DNA of 64,000 nucleotides. It comes from Arachnopeziza araneosa. Taxonomy: Eukaryota; Ascomycota; Leotiomycetes; Helotiales; Arachnopezizaceae. Of this stretch, positions 43,942 to 56,131 are shown piece by piece; position 1 is the first letter of the stretch, and each line of letters opens with the position of its first letter. The DNA is taken from assembly GCA_003988855.1 (NCBI GenBank), contig QYAI01000078.1, forward strand, positions 1-64,000. The letters are read 5' to 3'. The position numbers were made by a program, and so were the translations under genes. Under the pieces are notes generated by a model. The model was not told where the DNA came from. It worked only from the letters and a program-made list of their open reading frames with translations, and did not search any database.

Positions 43942-45246
43942 TTAAATCAAATCACGTCGTACAAACTCGCCATGCAAAGTCTTTCCAAGAAGAGCAGGGC
44001 TTCGCTCCACAATTACACCAGCAGCTTCGAGTGCCGCGATTTTAGAGTCGGCGCCTCCTTTACCACCACTGACAATGGCGCCTACAGGAATTAGTAGGCT
44101 ACAAATTTGAGGGTAAAATTTAACCTACCAGCGTGGCCCATACGTCTTCCAGGCGGAGCAGAGATACCAGCAATGAAACTCACCACAGGCTTGTTGGAGG
44201 TGTTATACTCTTTCAAGAACTCGGCGGCGTCCTCTTCGGCAGAACCACCAATTTCACCAATCATGATGATACCATCAGTCTCCTCATCCTCTAAGAATAC
44301 CTTCAAGCAGTCGATGAAGTTGGTTCCAGAGAATGGGTCACCACCAATACCAACCACAAGTGATTGTCCGAGACCAGCCTGTGTAGTTTGGTTGACGGCT
44401 TCGTATGTCAATGTTCCCGATCGAGAGACGATACCAATACGACCGCGCTTGTGAATGAATCCTGGCATGATACCAATCTTGCACTGCCCTGGTGCAATCA
44501 AACCAGGACAGTTGGGTCCAACTAATCTCGTCTTTCCTTGTGTCTTCAGAATATCTGTGATTCGAACCATATCTATTAAAGACTTAGCCATTGTAAACTC
44601 GAGGATATTGGTGTGCTATACCGTGTTGCGGGATTCCCTCGGTGATACTGCAATCGTCAGAATATTGCACATCACAGGCGAATGTTGGAACTTACCACAC
44701 AACCAAAGGAATTTCAGCAGCAATAGCTTCTTCAATACCTGCGGCAGCGAGTGGAGGTCTAATTATCTATTAGCTGTAGGACCGGTATGATAGCGTTTTC
44801 TGGACTTCGTACGGAACGAAGATAGCTGATGCAGTTGCTCCAGCTTGCTTCACGGCGTCTGCGACATTGGCAAAAACTGGCAGCCCAAGATGTTCTTGGC
44901 CAGCTTTCTTGGGATTTGTTCCTCCAACAACTTGGGTGCCTAATATCCCTATCAGATGAAATCCCTCTCCCCGTTTGTTATTTGGGACACGTACCATATT
45001 CGATAGCTTGTTGCGCGTGGAATCTATCCGATATAAATCAGTACAAAGCTCAATCCAACATTGCATCTCCCCCGAGTCTACTCACGTTCCCTGCTTGCCA
45101 GTAAAGCCTTGGTAGATGACCTTAGTGTCCTTAGTGACCCGGAGGTTCTCAGCAGTAGAAGCATAACCTCCTGAAGCAGCAGCATAGCCTCGTCGTTGAG
45201 TCGCTGCTCGCAGAGCTGGTCTAGCACATCTTGAGAAAGCCTGCAT
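43942..45246 (-). CDS. succinyl-CoA ligase alpha subunit, mitochondrial
   Basis: TCA-cycle enzyme that converts succinyl-CoA to succinate with substrate-level phosphorylation, in the matrix, as a heterodimer with the beta subunit. Seven exons close in frame to 329 aa: 45086-45246, 44995-45023, 44813-44939, 44696-44758, 44622-44647, 44129-44572 and 43942-44081. The N-terminus MQAFSRCARPALRAATQRRG is an Arg-rich transit peptide. VIYQGFTGKQGTFHAQQAIEYG binds CoA. VGPNCPGLIAPGQCKIGIMP, IGIVSRSGTLTYEAV and APPGRRMGHAGAIVSGGKGG, with the phosphorylated His, are diagnostic. Several exons of 26-29 nt make automatic models error-prone here. Confidence 0.95.
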
Positions 45247-45517
45247 CTTGTCAAAGACAATTGAGCGCAGGGAGAAGGGTATCAAAAATGATTGAAAGAG
45301 TGAGTTATGGTTGTTCAATCCCAGGAGAATCTCGGAGCGTCGCTTCAATTGCCGGAAAGTTTTGGACATTCGAGATGCTTGCACGTGGAACTTGCCAACC
45401 CTGTCGAATTCTAGAGTCGAGGAACCCGCCCCGCGCAAGCATCGTTTTGTTCTTGCAACACATTTTAAATCATCATCTTCCACTAGATGCGCAAAAGTTC
45501 TCGGTGGAATATTCGAT
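45247..45517. promoter_or_regulatory. 271-bp divergent promoter, SCS-alpha / ELP3
   Basis: The start codons of the succinyl-CoA ligase alpha gene and ELP3 face away from each other with only 271 bp between. Both transcripts must initiate inside this interval. No TATA box was recognised. Confidence 0.6.
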
Positions 45518-47304
45518 ATGGCCACAGAAACGATGACCCTGTCTGAGAGGCAGACGAAACCAAAAAGCGCGAACCTACCACCAGAGAACGAGCGATTCAT
45601 ACGAGCATGTTCCGATATTGCAAGCTTTCTTGTGCAAGAGCACGAAGCTTCGCAGGATCCTTCGAAACCAAAGAAAGACGTCAATTTAAACAGCCTGCGG
45701 TCGAAGTTCTCCAAGAAACACAGACTAAGCAACATTCCTCCATTAACAGCCATTATTGCTGCCATTCCAGAACACTACAAGAAATATATTCTCCCGAAAT
45801 TAATTGCAAAACCAATTAGTCAGTCTACTACAAAAGAATCTCGGGCATATACTTACTCCCCGTAGGAAGTGCTTCTGGTATTGCTGTCGTGGCTGTGATG
45901 TGCAAACCTCACCGATGTCCTCATATTGCCTACACCGGGAATATTTGCGTTTATTGTCCAGGCGGACCAGATTCTGATTTTGAATACTCAACTCAATCAT
46001 ACACTGGCTACGAGCCGACTTCAATGCGAGCTATTCGAGCACGATATGACCCTTTTGAACAAGCACGGGGTCGGGTAGACCAAATCAAATCTTTAGGACA
46101 TAGTGTGGATAAGGTTGAATACATCATCATGGGAGGAACATTTATGTCGCTACCGGAAGCCTATCGAGATGGGTTTATCTCACAACTTCATAATGCTTTG
46201 AGTGGATACCAGGGAAACAATGTGGATGAAGCGGTCGAGGCTGGAGAAATGAGTAACATTAAATGCGTTGGGATTACAATTGAGACTCGGCCGGATTATT
46301 GTCTACAGCCACATTTATCTGCGATGCTGCGTTACGGATGCACTCGCTTAGAAATTGGCGTTCAATCTCTTTACGAAGACGTTGCTCGTGATACAAACAG
46401 AGGCCACACTGTTGCTTCTGTTGCAGAAACCTTCTGTTTGGCGAAGGATGCAGGATTTAAAGTCGTTAGCCACATGATGCCCGATTTACCAAATGTTGGT
46501 ATGGAAAGGGATCTCGATCAATTCCGGGAATATTTCGAGAATCCAGCGTTCCGAACGGATGGCTTAAAGATATATCCCACACTGGTTATTCGAGGTACTG
46601 GACTATACGAATTATGGAGGACCGGTAGATACAAAAACTATACTCCAAACGCCCTCATAGATATAGTTGCGAGAATACTGGCGCTCGTACCTCCTTGGAC
46701 CCGTATTTACCGTGTGCAGAGAGATATCCCAATGCCACTTGTAACATCTGGGGTCGAGAACGGCAATCTTAGAGAACTAGCACTAAGTCGGATGAAAGAT
46801 TTTGGTACCACTTGCCGAGATGTTCGCACGCGAGAAGTTGGCATTAACGAAGTCAAAAACAAGATCCGGCCGTCCCAGGTCGAGCTCGTCCGCAGGGATT
46901 ACACTGCCAACGGCGGATGGGAAACGTTTCTAGCATATGAAGATCCGAAACAAGATATTCTCATAGGCCTCCTTCGATTGAGAAAATGTTCTGCGAAATA
47001 TACCTTCCGCCCTGAGTTGATTGGCCAACCCACCAGCCTTGTCCGGGAATTGCATGTTTACGGATCAGCTGTTCCGGTGCATGCGCGGGATCCGAGGAAG
47101 TTTCAGCACCAGGGCTATGGAACCTTGCTTATGGAGGAAGCGGAGAGAATTGCAAGGGACGAGCATGGCAGTACCAAAATCAGTGTCATCTCTGGTGTTG
47201 GAACAAGGGATTACTATCGAAAGCTGGGGTATTGGCTTGATGGTCCGTACATGAGCAAGCACATCACGCCCAGAGAGGATGATGACAGCGATGAAGATTT
47301 TTGA
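45518..47304 (+). CDS. ELP3: Elongator complex catalytic subunit Elp3
   Basis: Radical-SAM acetyltransferase of Elongator that modifies wobble uridines in tRNA, 579 aa, usual length. Exons 45518-45818 and 45866-47304. The radical-SAM cluster motif is CKPHRCPHIAYTGNICVYC (C-x9-C-x2-C, generated just after the intron join KPIRSASGIAVVAV). GGTFMSLP, TIETRPDYC, RLEIGVQS and HMMPDLPNVG follow. The C-terminal GNAT domain has LRKCS..TFRPEL, VRELHVYGSAVPV, HQGYGTLLMEEAE and ISGVGTRDYYRKLGY. Very secure. Confidence 0.97.
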
Positions 47305-48288
47305 GATGCATCATCGGACTGGGAAATTTTCCCGCTAGGATGAATTTATCGCAAACTCTTCGGACCAATTCTGGATTTGACCTTGCATGTCGTACAACAG
47401 GACAACAGGCAGCAATCTGTGATAAATCACGAGTTTATCAAGTCACCGTATCAAGCTAGGCTACAAAGCCAATGCATATCTCAACAATACGACGTTTATC
47501 CATGGCTTAATGCCAAAGTAGCAGTCTGGGAGTTGACTATTCAGGGAGCTAGGGGAAATTGTGGCAATCCGGCAAGACTACTTTGAGCCACCAAATCATG
47601 ACCTTCAAACATCGAAAAATAAGTGTCCCAACATCCACTATATCATGGTCTTGTAAGACAGATACTAGAATTTCTCTGTTTTTCTTTCTTCTTTTTCAAC
47701 CTTTCAATTGTCATTGAAGCCTGTATGCTTCCCAAGGGTACAAGGAGTGTCATAACCCATCTCTTAATGATCAACCAGATCGCTTTTCAAAGTCGACGTC
47801 AAGTGGTGTTGGCATTACATGTCAGGCTACAATTCCATTGTTAATCTACCTCACTGTATTGCAGCATTTACCATGACAGTCTTCACCGAGGTCACATATT
47901 CTGCCGGAACGTTTTGAGGCTGAGTACAAGGTTTCGCCTCAGCTTTAGTCATAAACATGCGACTTGCTACAGTTGTTCTCGGTAGTAATATTTGTCGCTT
48001 AGCCTATGTTTCCACTTTTTCTTCTTATTCACGATTTATTGAGTCGTGTTGCTAGTTGAGTATTCTTAGTGGAGTTCATGAAAGTTGAAACGCTGAGCAT
48101 TTTGATACATGGAGCTATTGATATGATGCTCACTTTAGACTACCTTACAGGTGAATAGCAATTCTTCATTTCTTGAACCTCTACTATGTACAACAACATT
48201 ACCTACAGCCACACTTCTAAGGCAGTTATTGCTTGGCGCTTGTCCCACATCACAATTCGTTACATTATCACAATCGCACTTCTTAAAT
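47305..48288. other. intergenic region
   Basis: No gene was recognised. Confidence 0.45.
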
Positions 48289-49287
48289 TTAATGTTTACC
48301 AAACATGCTGGACGCCTCCGCGGTATTCGTGGGAACACAAAGTGGATAACCCAATCCAATATCTCTGCATGTCCCAGGACAACATGGCGTTGGTACCTCT
48401 GTCACACAGCCAATTCCATAGGAGTAACAGTAATATGGCACAGTTTCCGTCGTTATGCTGACTGTCTTCGTTTTGAATCCTTTCGAGAAAATGGAAGTCG
48501 AAGGAACAACAGTTGTAGCAACAACAAAGTTATAATCTGTCATTTTGCAAGACGAAGCTGTAATGGTGATTGTAGGCGTGACAGTCTCATTATGCACGAT
48601 GGTTCGTGTGGTTGGTTTGTGGGCAATGGAGGAACATGCTGGGGAGAGGATCGTTTTCGTGCAGCTTGTCAGTGCGAGAACGGAGGAGGGAAGTGGTACG
48701 TCTCTTGGGACGATTGGGATTGGGTGTGGTGTTGGAGCGGCACGATATTTGAAACCGGGGTCTTCGATGAAAGAACCTCCAAAGGTAAGGGATCTGTGAG
48801 GGATCAATGATTGATCTTCTAAGGAATAAAAGGGACGGAGTTTCTTGACGGAGACTGGTAGGAATAGAGGAGAGAGAACTCACATGACAGTATATGTCAC
48901 GTCAAGCTCGGTTACTAAAGTGAGAATATCAGTCTCTGATCAGATATACACCGAAATTTCAAGTGTGCAGGAAGACGAACTGGTAGTAGCACGACCCGTT
49001 GGGATAAACTGCGTGTCATAAACAATGTCCGAAGTAGTGGTACATTTCGAGTCAACCACCGTCTTAGTTTTTGGTGGAGAGTGCGTGAAATGATTTGTCT
49101 GAGTAATAGTATCATGGGTGGTAGGGTAGTGCAAGTAACTCGTGCAGAACTTGGGAGCACTATCTGGATACCGGCTGAAAATGCTGTGGATATTCGACAG
49201 TATACATTCGCTTGGTGTGGGAGAATCCCATGGCACTGAAAGCACCAAGGCTGCTTGCCAGAAACCAAGGAGGGTGGTGGATCTCAT
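48289..49287 (-). CDS. secreted Cys-containing Thr-rich hypothetical protein
   Basis: Tentative three-exon gene (48952-49287, 48884-48906, 48289-48793) that closes in frame to 287 aa. The N-terminus MRSTTLLGFWQAALVLSVPW looks like a signal peptide. Thr/Ser/Pro-rich stretches follow (THSPPKTKTVVDSKCTTTSD, TIVHNETVTPTITITASSC). The C-terminal YYCYSYGIGCVTEVPTPCCP continues GTCRDIGLGYPLC and has six Cys. The acceptor of the first intron (CGAG) is the weakest point. No enzyme family was seen. It is probably an extracellular or wall protein, and an effector-like role is only a guess. Confidence 0.55.
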
Positions 49288-50116
49288 GATCCCAACTAAC
49301 AAGTTGATCGTTTGCGGGCTGAGGTGAGAGGAGAAGTTTGGTGGACAATAGAAGCTTAAATGAACGCCTGGGCCGTACATAATTTTAGTCTTCCTTCTCC
49401 GCCATATTCTTTTTTGAGTGTCCTGAAGCGAGAAGGCTGAACGCCACATTTCACTATTGACGGCAGACCTCACCTGAGCTGCCGAACCATGAATCGTATT
49501 GGTTCCCGAACGCCTTCTCCTGCACATACCGGCTCGAGAACCAATAGAGCCGACGGAAGCTATCGGTGGCAGCTCGGTTCAATGGAACGGTGTGACACAG
49601 TGCAGGGACAGCTTCAAAGTCGTGCAGCCTTCAAGCCATGAGACGGCGTTCAGGTCGAAGTTAGGATCGCCAAGGGCGCATGGTTCGGTCCAAGAACTCT
49701 TTCTATCACATGAAGACGGCGAGGACGAGGTGAGAAGGAATTTGACTTTCTTGGCATGATGCCTACGTGGTCCGACTAGGACAGATTCAGTTAATGAACA
49801 TAAGATACATATGTGGTAAAAACGAGAGTGAAGGACTGGAGGACACGCGATTTAATAGATTTCTTGTGAAGTAATTGGTTTTTCTGCACTATGAACTTGT
49901 GTTAAAACAGTTTAAAGATAAATGAGAAAATCCCCGACTTCTCGATCTCAAATAGGAAAAGTTGTACTCGCCAAGACCTACCTGAAAAATTTGTACGAAT
50001 TGACCTTAGGTTTGACTATGTAATTCACTCTTTTGGTCCTGATAGCCATTTGCAATTTACGCTCTAATTCCCACAAAAACATCTTCTTGTCAACGTCAAG
50101 AATATTTCTCTCTGAA
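49288..50116. other. intergenic region
   Basis: Separates the minus-strand secreted protein from the coiled-coil family. No gene was supported. Confidence 0.45.
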
Positions 50117-51538
50117 ATGGCCGAAAATTTTGATTCCGCCATTCTCCATCGATATGTGGAAGAGCTGCATGAGACACAGGAGAGATTTTATAAGAGTATC
50201 AGTTTCTCTCCAGCATCACACTTGATGCCAGATTAACAAGATGTCATAGAAGCCAATGGATTTCTCTCAACCATAGAACAATGCACTACTTCGACACAGT
50301 CCCAAGCATCTTGTGGCGCACGAACACCCACTATTAATACGGGATCGAACTATGAATCGACATCTCTTCTTAAAGCGTATCATTCAGAAGATGCCCAAAC
50401 TCAAACAGACCTCGTTGAACAAGAAATAAAGAACAATAAGACGGTCGAAGCTGAGACCGAATCTCGTTGCAAGTCGCTGCAAGAGCAACTTGTCAAAGCT
50501 ATGCGGGATTTGAAATCCTCCAAGACGCAACTGGCTGCAGAGCGGCACCAAGTCGCGAAATTACAGGGAGAGCAAAAGATTGCTACTCAAGTTGCTACCG
50601 CCGAATGCAGAAGAGAGTACATGGGTGAGATCAAGTCTCTGAAGGAACAATTGAAGAAAGAACAAGCCATGAACAAGGATGCGAACGAGCAGGTGGAGAA
50701 ATTAAAGGCAGCCAAAATCAAGGCTCACAATGCTCAGGAGAAAACACGGATGGAGTTGGAGATGTCACGGAGCGCTTTGCAAAAATCTAGCCTTGACATT
50801 TTGATCTTGGAAGCGAAAGTCAAAGAGATGACTAAAAATCTCAAGAAAACAACAGATGAAGCCATTGAAAAAGCGAATAGCCTGCTTTTACAAGAACGTA
50901 ACCAATTCGAAGCTTCGAAGAGAGAGCTGACTGACGAGCTAAATTTACTCAAATTAGAAGGATTAGATGGCCTTTCTTTGCAAATGCTCAATCGCCTTTA
51001 TGGCCGCAACAAAGAACTAGAGCGACAACAAATCTATCTTAAGCCATTAGTAGATATTGGAGTCGCAATACGGCTGCGATTTCTGGAGCAAGGACGAGAA
51101 AAGATTTATGGTCTCATAAGGTCGCACATCAACCAAGAACTAATCAGCAATGGCAATGTTGCAGCGCACCATGCAAACATAGTAGCCGACTCTGCCTTGG
51201 TCCTTGGTGGATTTGTCGGCAAAACTGGACCAATAGCTGAATGTATAAATGAAACCTACGGAATCGAAGCCGAACAGGTTTCGCAGCTTGGAGACGCAAG
51301 TATTCGGACAAAGAATTGCGAGATAACCGTTCTTTTCTCGAGGAATGTCGCAAGAGCTGCGGATACAGGTCAATTGCGAACCGAGTTTTTCGCTTTGAGC
51401 CATAAGATGTACAAAGCGCTGAATGGTTATCATGATAGAGGTGATGAAGAAAATGCTGAGTATTATGGGTGGCTGACGGAATTAGAAGAGAAGACGGAAC
51501 AACTTGTCAGATTAGAACGGGGCAAACGAGAAATCTGA
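50117..51538 (+). CDS. coiled-coil protein with C-terminal GN-x-AAH domain, family member A
   Basis: Two exons (50117-50195, 50241-51538) give 458 aa. After a Ser/Thr-rich N-terminus, residues about 95-290 form a long coiled coil (for example SLKEQLKKEQAMNKDANEQV). A helical C-terminal domain follows: LKPLVDIGVAIRLRFLEQ, then NGNVAAHHANIVADSAL with GNVAAH near residue 331, and ECINETYGIEAEQV. The same landmarks occur in two downstream genes at 53995 and 56132. The intron donor is GTATCA and the branch region GATTAAC. No named domain was recognised. Confidence 0.75.
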
Positions 51539-52422
51539 GGCAGCGATTGTGTAAACTATCATTTGCCTATCTGTAGATACTGTTGGGCTAGTTACTGTTG
51601 AGATCGGCCTGCCAAGATAAAATCTTGGAAAGAGTAATGATGAACATATTTTTTGTCCCTTGACCCAGTCAATTTGCACCTCTCAAGAACCCTGACTTCC
51701 AACTCTTCACAAGAACAGCAATACTCGTACTGGAATGTTTTGAAGCTAACTTCCACCTCTGTCTCTGGACCTGAGCTGCTGCTGCTTCAGCCTGAGCTGA
51801 AGGTGAGTAGGCTCGAGCACGGCCTGAGTATGTATTGACGAGCTGACTTAGTATTTGAAGGAGCAGTTTCGGCTCCTTAAGATCCGGCTATACTTGTCAT
51901 ATCGCATTTGGATCCAGTTTTGCCTCCGACGGGACCCCTTCTAGACTCGCTTGGATTCACGTCATGTTTAGAGGTTTAGCGGCTCGGACAAATTTCTCTT
52001 CAGCTTCTCATTTATTCAAGAGCAGCGTTTTCATCTCCCTAGCTACTATTTTGTGTGATTCGGCAACTAGTCGACTTCATCAATAGTAAAGTTCAAGAAC
52101 CGACCCGTCTTTTGACGATGGGAAGGCTCTCAATTTGTTGTCCAGCAGAACTGTTGAATTTAGCGAACATTCCCGCCCGGTGGGCTGTGTCTATCGAATT
52201 GAATATGCCTACGCTATGGAATCAGCCTGCGCTATGGAATCACACGACGAATTTAGGACACCGGGATTCGCTGCTGACGAAATCACTTGTCACAAAAGCT
52301 TGTTCTGGTGAAGCTAGATCTTTCTCTTCCTCATCGTTTGCATTGCTCTCGAGGCCAGCAGGCAAGAGACGCGTATGATCTGAATTTGAACTCCACAGAC
52401 TCGAAGCTTACAAGAACTTATC
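51539..52422. other. region upstream of the pseudogene
   Basis: No intact gene. A 15-bp doublet containing GCTATGGAATCA occurs near 52205-52240. It could be the decayed 5' part or promoter of the pseudogene. Confidence 0.35.
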
Positions 52423-53202
52423 ATGAATCCGAGCAGTACTGATTGGGGCGTTGGTGGGATGGCAGCAACTGCCGCAGGTGCTGGACAGGTATAGCTTTAT
52501 AACCGGCGCAGAAGACAAGAGCAAGATCGCGACCAAGCATTGCGGTAACAAGAATAACGACAACAAGATCAATAGTGGCAACATCATGAAGAAGAATGTG
52601 CTAGACAAGCATATATGCGCCACGAGGAACTTGATAAACAAGCAAGGGCCAGTTGATGCCCTTATACGAGAAACGATATCCCTGAACTTCAGAGGTATCT
52701 AGAAAATATCGGTGAGCCCACGGAAATTTCCCATGTAGCAGAAGGGCGCATACCTGGGAAGAGACTATCGCCAATTTGGATATCACTTAGGCCAGTGACA
52801 GTTTTGATACATGATGTCTTGGGTACTATGTTCGCCGCCGCAGATTTGAGTGGCAAAAAGATAAGGAAGGCCAAGACCAAGAAGCCATTGCATTGGGTAA
52901 TCAAGCATCACATCATGGGGCTGTACTCGCAGATGCCTCCATGTTCTAATCTTCCTGAACCGCTTACGAAACTGACAACGGAAGCCGACAGAGCAGTCTT
53001 TGGGAGACTCTATAACATCAAAAACCCAGCATGGATCCGTCTTCGTCGCGATCAGAAGGCGCTTTTGAGCGTATTTGACTGGAGAGGTGCGATGGAAGAG
53101 TTTGCGTCGCAAAGTTATTTTGGCTCTAGCTATTCATCTACTCCTTTCTCCACAGCGTGGGCCCTCTTCATCAAACTAAATAAACCCAGGTTGCAAGCTT
53201 AG
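52423..53202 (+). pseudogene. C-to-T decayed protein gene of unknown family
   Basis: A single frame runs for 780 nt from ATG at 52423 to TAG-terminated sequence ending NKPRLQA at 53202 with no frameshift, but with five internal stops. They are TAG 52492, TAA 52546, TAA 52555, TAG 52573 and TGA 52654. Each is one C-to-T change from CAG, CAA, CAA, CAG and CGA, and the surroundings are Gln/Arg-rich (RRRRQEQDRDQAL), as expected for lost Gln codons. Downstream the frame is intact with LQRYLENIGEPTEISHVAEG, GLYSQMPPCSNLPEPLTKL and FDWRGAMEEFASQSYFG. Four of the five changes are in CpA context, the target of repeat-induced point mutation. The protein does not resemble the neighbouring coiled-coil family. 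Confidence 0.75.
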
Positions 53203-53994
53203 AAGCGGTCTTAGAGTCTAATCTTGCTATGAAACAGCTTTATGAATTAATGAATTAATGAAAGTTGAATATGAATCTGCCTTGGAAAGACAAAAAAATC
53301 ACCAAAGCAGAAAGCGGGACAGGTAGTGGAACATAATAATGAAGTCTGCATGCTACTGTAAGATTTTGACCCAAGGTAACATTGAAACAACATAAAGAGA
53401 AACGTCGAGAAAAGAGATTTGTCATTGAACAACCTCAGCACGAAGTGCAATCAAAATGTGAGATTTGACTTGATTTCACCCCTCTCAACAGATTTAGTCA
53501 CAGGACATAAAACTTTGAAAAGGAAGGCAAAGTCAATTTTTCACAATCAATCCTTAAACTTACCGAATTCAAGGAGGGTTTCAATGATAATCTTAATGGG
53601 ACAATTAGAAATTTTAGCAGTAAATTACGAGACTATGCAAACTTTGATAAAACAAGAAGCAGTAAGCAGAGGGCGAACAAACAAGAGTCTTAAAATTACC
53701 CCCTCTATCAGATTATGGGATTTCCCTTCCAAGAATATTTAGAAGGGGAAGCTTTCATGCTAAAGTAGGGCTAAGTTGGCTCATTGCATTTGCATCTCCG
53801 AGATTCTCTGAAAATGAATTTCAAATTCACAAGTCCCAATTCAATGCTCTCACTATAGCTTTGATAGAACGCGACCAGGAAATTTCAGCCTTGCACCAGC
53901 TCGTATCTTTGACTCGATTCCTCCGCCCAACCACACCCAACACTCCAAACACAACAACTCAACTTCGAAGCAATCACAAAGAAGTTGTCTCACT
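53203..53994. other. intergenic region
   Basis: AT-rich; no gene was supported. It is the promoter side of family member B. Confidence 0.45.
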
Positions 53995-55419
53995 ATGGCG
54001 GAATTAAAAACCTATGACTTTGACGAGGAATTGCGCAAGCACGAAGACGAGATACGCAAACTTGACGAAAAGACCAAGCTCTTCGACAACGTCAAGGCTA
54101 AGAAGCTCACCCTTGATAGCAGTCAACAAATTCTCGCGACCAAGAAAACAGAGCAACAAGCATTGTCCCTGGAGCTTAACTCATTTGAAGATGATTGGGA
54201 GAAACAGTACAAAAAGCTTATCGAGCTAGTAGACTGGTACAACGATGACTTTGAAGAAGTCAAGAAGGCGTCTAATGCTGAATCTGACTGCTTCAGTCTC
54301 TTTCCGCTAACCCAAATCCTCTATGCTACTGATCAGCCCGTCGATCGCCAAGCCGAATATTCGTGGAAGCGACCAGCCATACACGAGAGCAGCGAGATCT
54401 TCCTCGAAGATGAATCTCTGGAAAGTAATGAATCTCTTGGAAGCAATGAATCTATGGGAAGCAATGAATCCAGCACCATCAACCATCCTCTCTCAACCCC
54501 AGCGGAACAGCAACCTGCAGAGACCAATATCAAGCTATTGGATTTCCAAAAACGAGCGAAATCCCTCAAGGCTGCCGCAGATCATGCGGGGCGTGTGAAA
54601 GAGCTGATGGACTTGCGGGTCGCGGTGGAGGACCAATTTGTCGTTCTCTTGGAGCAAAAGTCAGAAAAACTTGAAAAGTTGGAGATCTGGGAGGATGCCA
54701 GCAAAGAACTGCAAAGGCTAGAAGCAGATTGCAAACTTGGGGAAGAACAAGTTCAGGCAGCCAAGGCAGAATGGAGCAGCAAGTGGATGGTGCTGAACCA
54801 AAATTCAAACAACGAAGTGGAAAAGGAAAGCCAGCTAATTACGGTTTCTGAGACCAAGCCACCTATCTACACTAGCGAAGAGATGAGCGAAGCATTGGAA
54901 AGTCAGGACCGAAGACTCTCTCCTTTAGTTCAAGTTGCAACACACGTACGTCTTCGAAGATTTGAACAGATGATGAGCAGCTCCGAATACCAAGCCCGTG
55001 CAACTATCTGGCATGGTAACATCGCTGCACACGAAGGACAGGCCGTGGCCGATGCTCTTATCCTCGAATTAACTCAAGATTATCAGCAATACGAACCCAT
55101 TTACGTTCGAATCTACGGCTTCAGCCACACCCGAGTCCTTCAAGGCCGAAACTGCAGCGGTTTCATCGATATTCTTGATTGCAAAGGTTCGATGGAAGGG
55201 TTCCGTATGATCTTGTTTAAGACTCAATTCGATTTTGAAGCTTTTGATGCTGCATTTAAGCAGATGAAGGTGGAGATTACTGATTTATCAGATGGGGATG
55301 CACTAGCGGGCTACTTCCAAGGACCAGCCGGACGGGCGATTCGCCAAAGATTGACTGCACAATATATTCCTGCTCGTGATCAGCACAGCAAAATCCTTCA
55401 AAAATCACGATTGACATAG
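53995..55419 (+). CDS. coiled-coil protein with C-terminal GN-x-AAH domain, family member B
   Basis: Intronless, 474 aa. The N-terminal FDEELRKHEDEIRKLDEKTK matches FDEEVRKHEAKAKGLDD of member C. Both continue with a helical segment ending in a Trp/Tyr-rich turn (DDWEKQYKKLIELVDWYNDD). A short tandem repeat encodes NES-L/M-GS units (residues about 142-160). A second coiled coil lies at about 185-285. The C-terminal domain has LSPLVQVATHVRLRRFEQ, WHGNIAAHEGQAVADALIL with GNIAAH near residue 341, and IYGFSHTRVLQGRNCSG. Function unknown. Head-to-tail arrangement with member C suggests tandem duplication. Confidence 0.8.
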   Translation: MAELKTYDFDEELRKHEDEIRKLDEKTKLFDNVKAKKLTLDSSQQILATKKTEQQALSLELNSFEDDWEKQYKKLIELVDWYNDDFEEVKKASNAESDCFSLFPLTQILYATDQPVDRQAEYSWKRPAIHESSEIFLEDESLESNESLGSNESMGSNESSTINHPLSTPAEQQPAETNIKLLDFQKRAKSLKAAADHAGRVKELMDLRVAVEDQFVVLLEQKSEKLEKLEIWEDASKELQRLEADCKLGEEQVQAAKAEWSSKWMVLNQNSNNEVEKESQLITVSETKPPIYTSEEMSEALESQDRRLSPLVQVATHVRLRRFEQMMSSSEYQARATIWHGNIAAHEGQAVADALILELTQDYQQYEPIYVRIYGFSHTRVLQGRNCSGFIDILDCKGSMEGFRMILFKTQFDFEAFDAAFKQMKVEITDLSDGDALAGYFQGPAGRAIRQRLTAQYIPARDQHSKILQKSRLT

Positions 55420-56131
55420 AGTGTGAGGGAAAATCAAAACACTGTGTAATGGCTGTGATAGCAGGCTTGATCAAACATCTGAGAGAGTTATTACAAGGGT
55501 CCACCCGCAGGCATGAAAAGTCTGAGGATCATAATTTGGCCAGTCTAGTAGATAGAAAAGAAAAGAACTCAAAAATAATAAAGTCTGTAAGAATGTAGCA
55601 AAGTAAGACTGCGCCATGAAGAAAAGCGTACCCAGAACAGAGCAGAAACATCAAAATAAATGCCACTTCTAATCTATCCTCTCTCCGATACGCGTCCCAA
55701 AATATCACACCTATTTCACATTTTCTTAGTACCACAGACCTGCCAAATCAATTTGTGACTGTTCAAGCCCAGAAATAATATACCTAAGCAATTCCGGGTT
55801 CGAGTTGAGAGACAGCCCATTGCAGAGATTCAGAGCAAAGCAAACACAACCGAAAATGCATGACAAAGTCGGGCCAAACTCAAAGTAGGTAAACCCAATT
55901 CGATGTTCAATATCGACGCAAACTTGAAGCACGCACAACACAATTGATAAGTGACGCTTGCGGTTAAGATACGGCAGAACTATCTCACTACTGAATGACA
56001 GAAATGAGTGAATTCCCAAAAATAGAATGCTCTTCATCCACTCGCAAACTTAACTCAAGGGCTTCAACTTTACCCAAGGCCATCCAATCTTCCAAATTCA
56101 AGACACAACAAGTTGGTGCAAAAAGCAAACA
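55420..56131. other. intergenic between family members B and C
   Basis: No gene was supported; short minus-strand frames look random. Confidence 0.5.

Noticed and set aside
44107..44790. Plus-strand frames opposite succinyl-CoA ligase
   Set aside because: Antisense shadows of a highly conserved coding region.
48151..48810. Plus-strand 219-residue frame
   Set aside because: Antisense to the better-supported minus-strand secreted protein, whose exons close in phase and begin with a signal peptide.
52423..53202. Intact gene with introns covering the stops
   Set aside because: Stops are spread over 160 nt with no plausible donor/acceptor set, and coding character continues between them in one frame.
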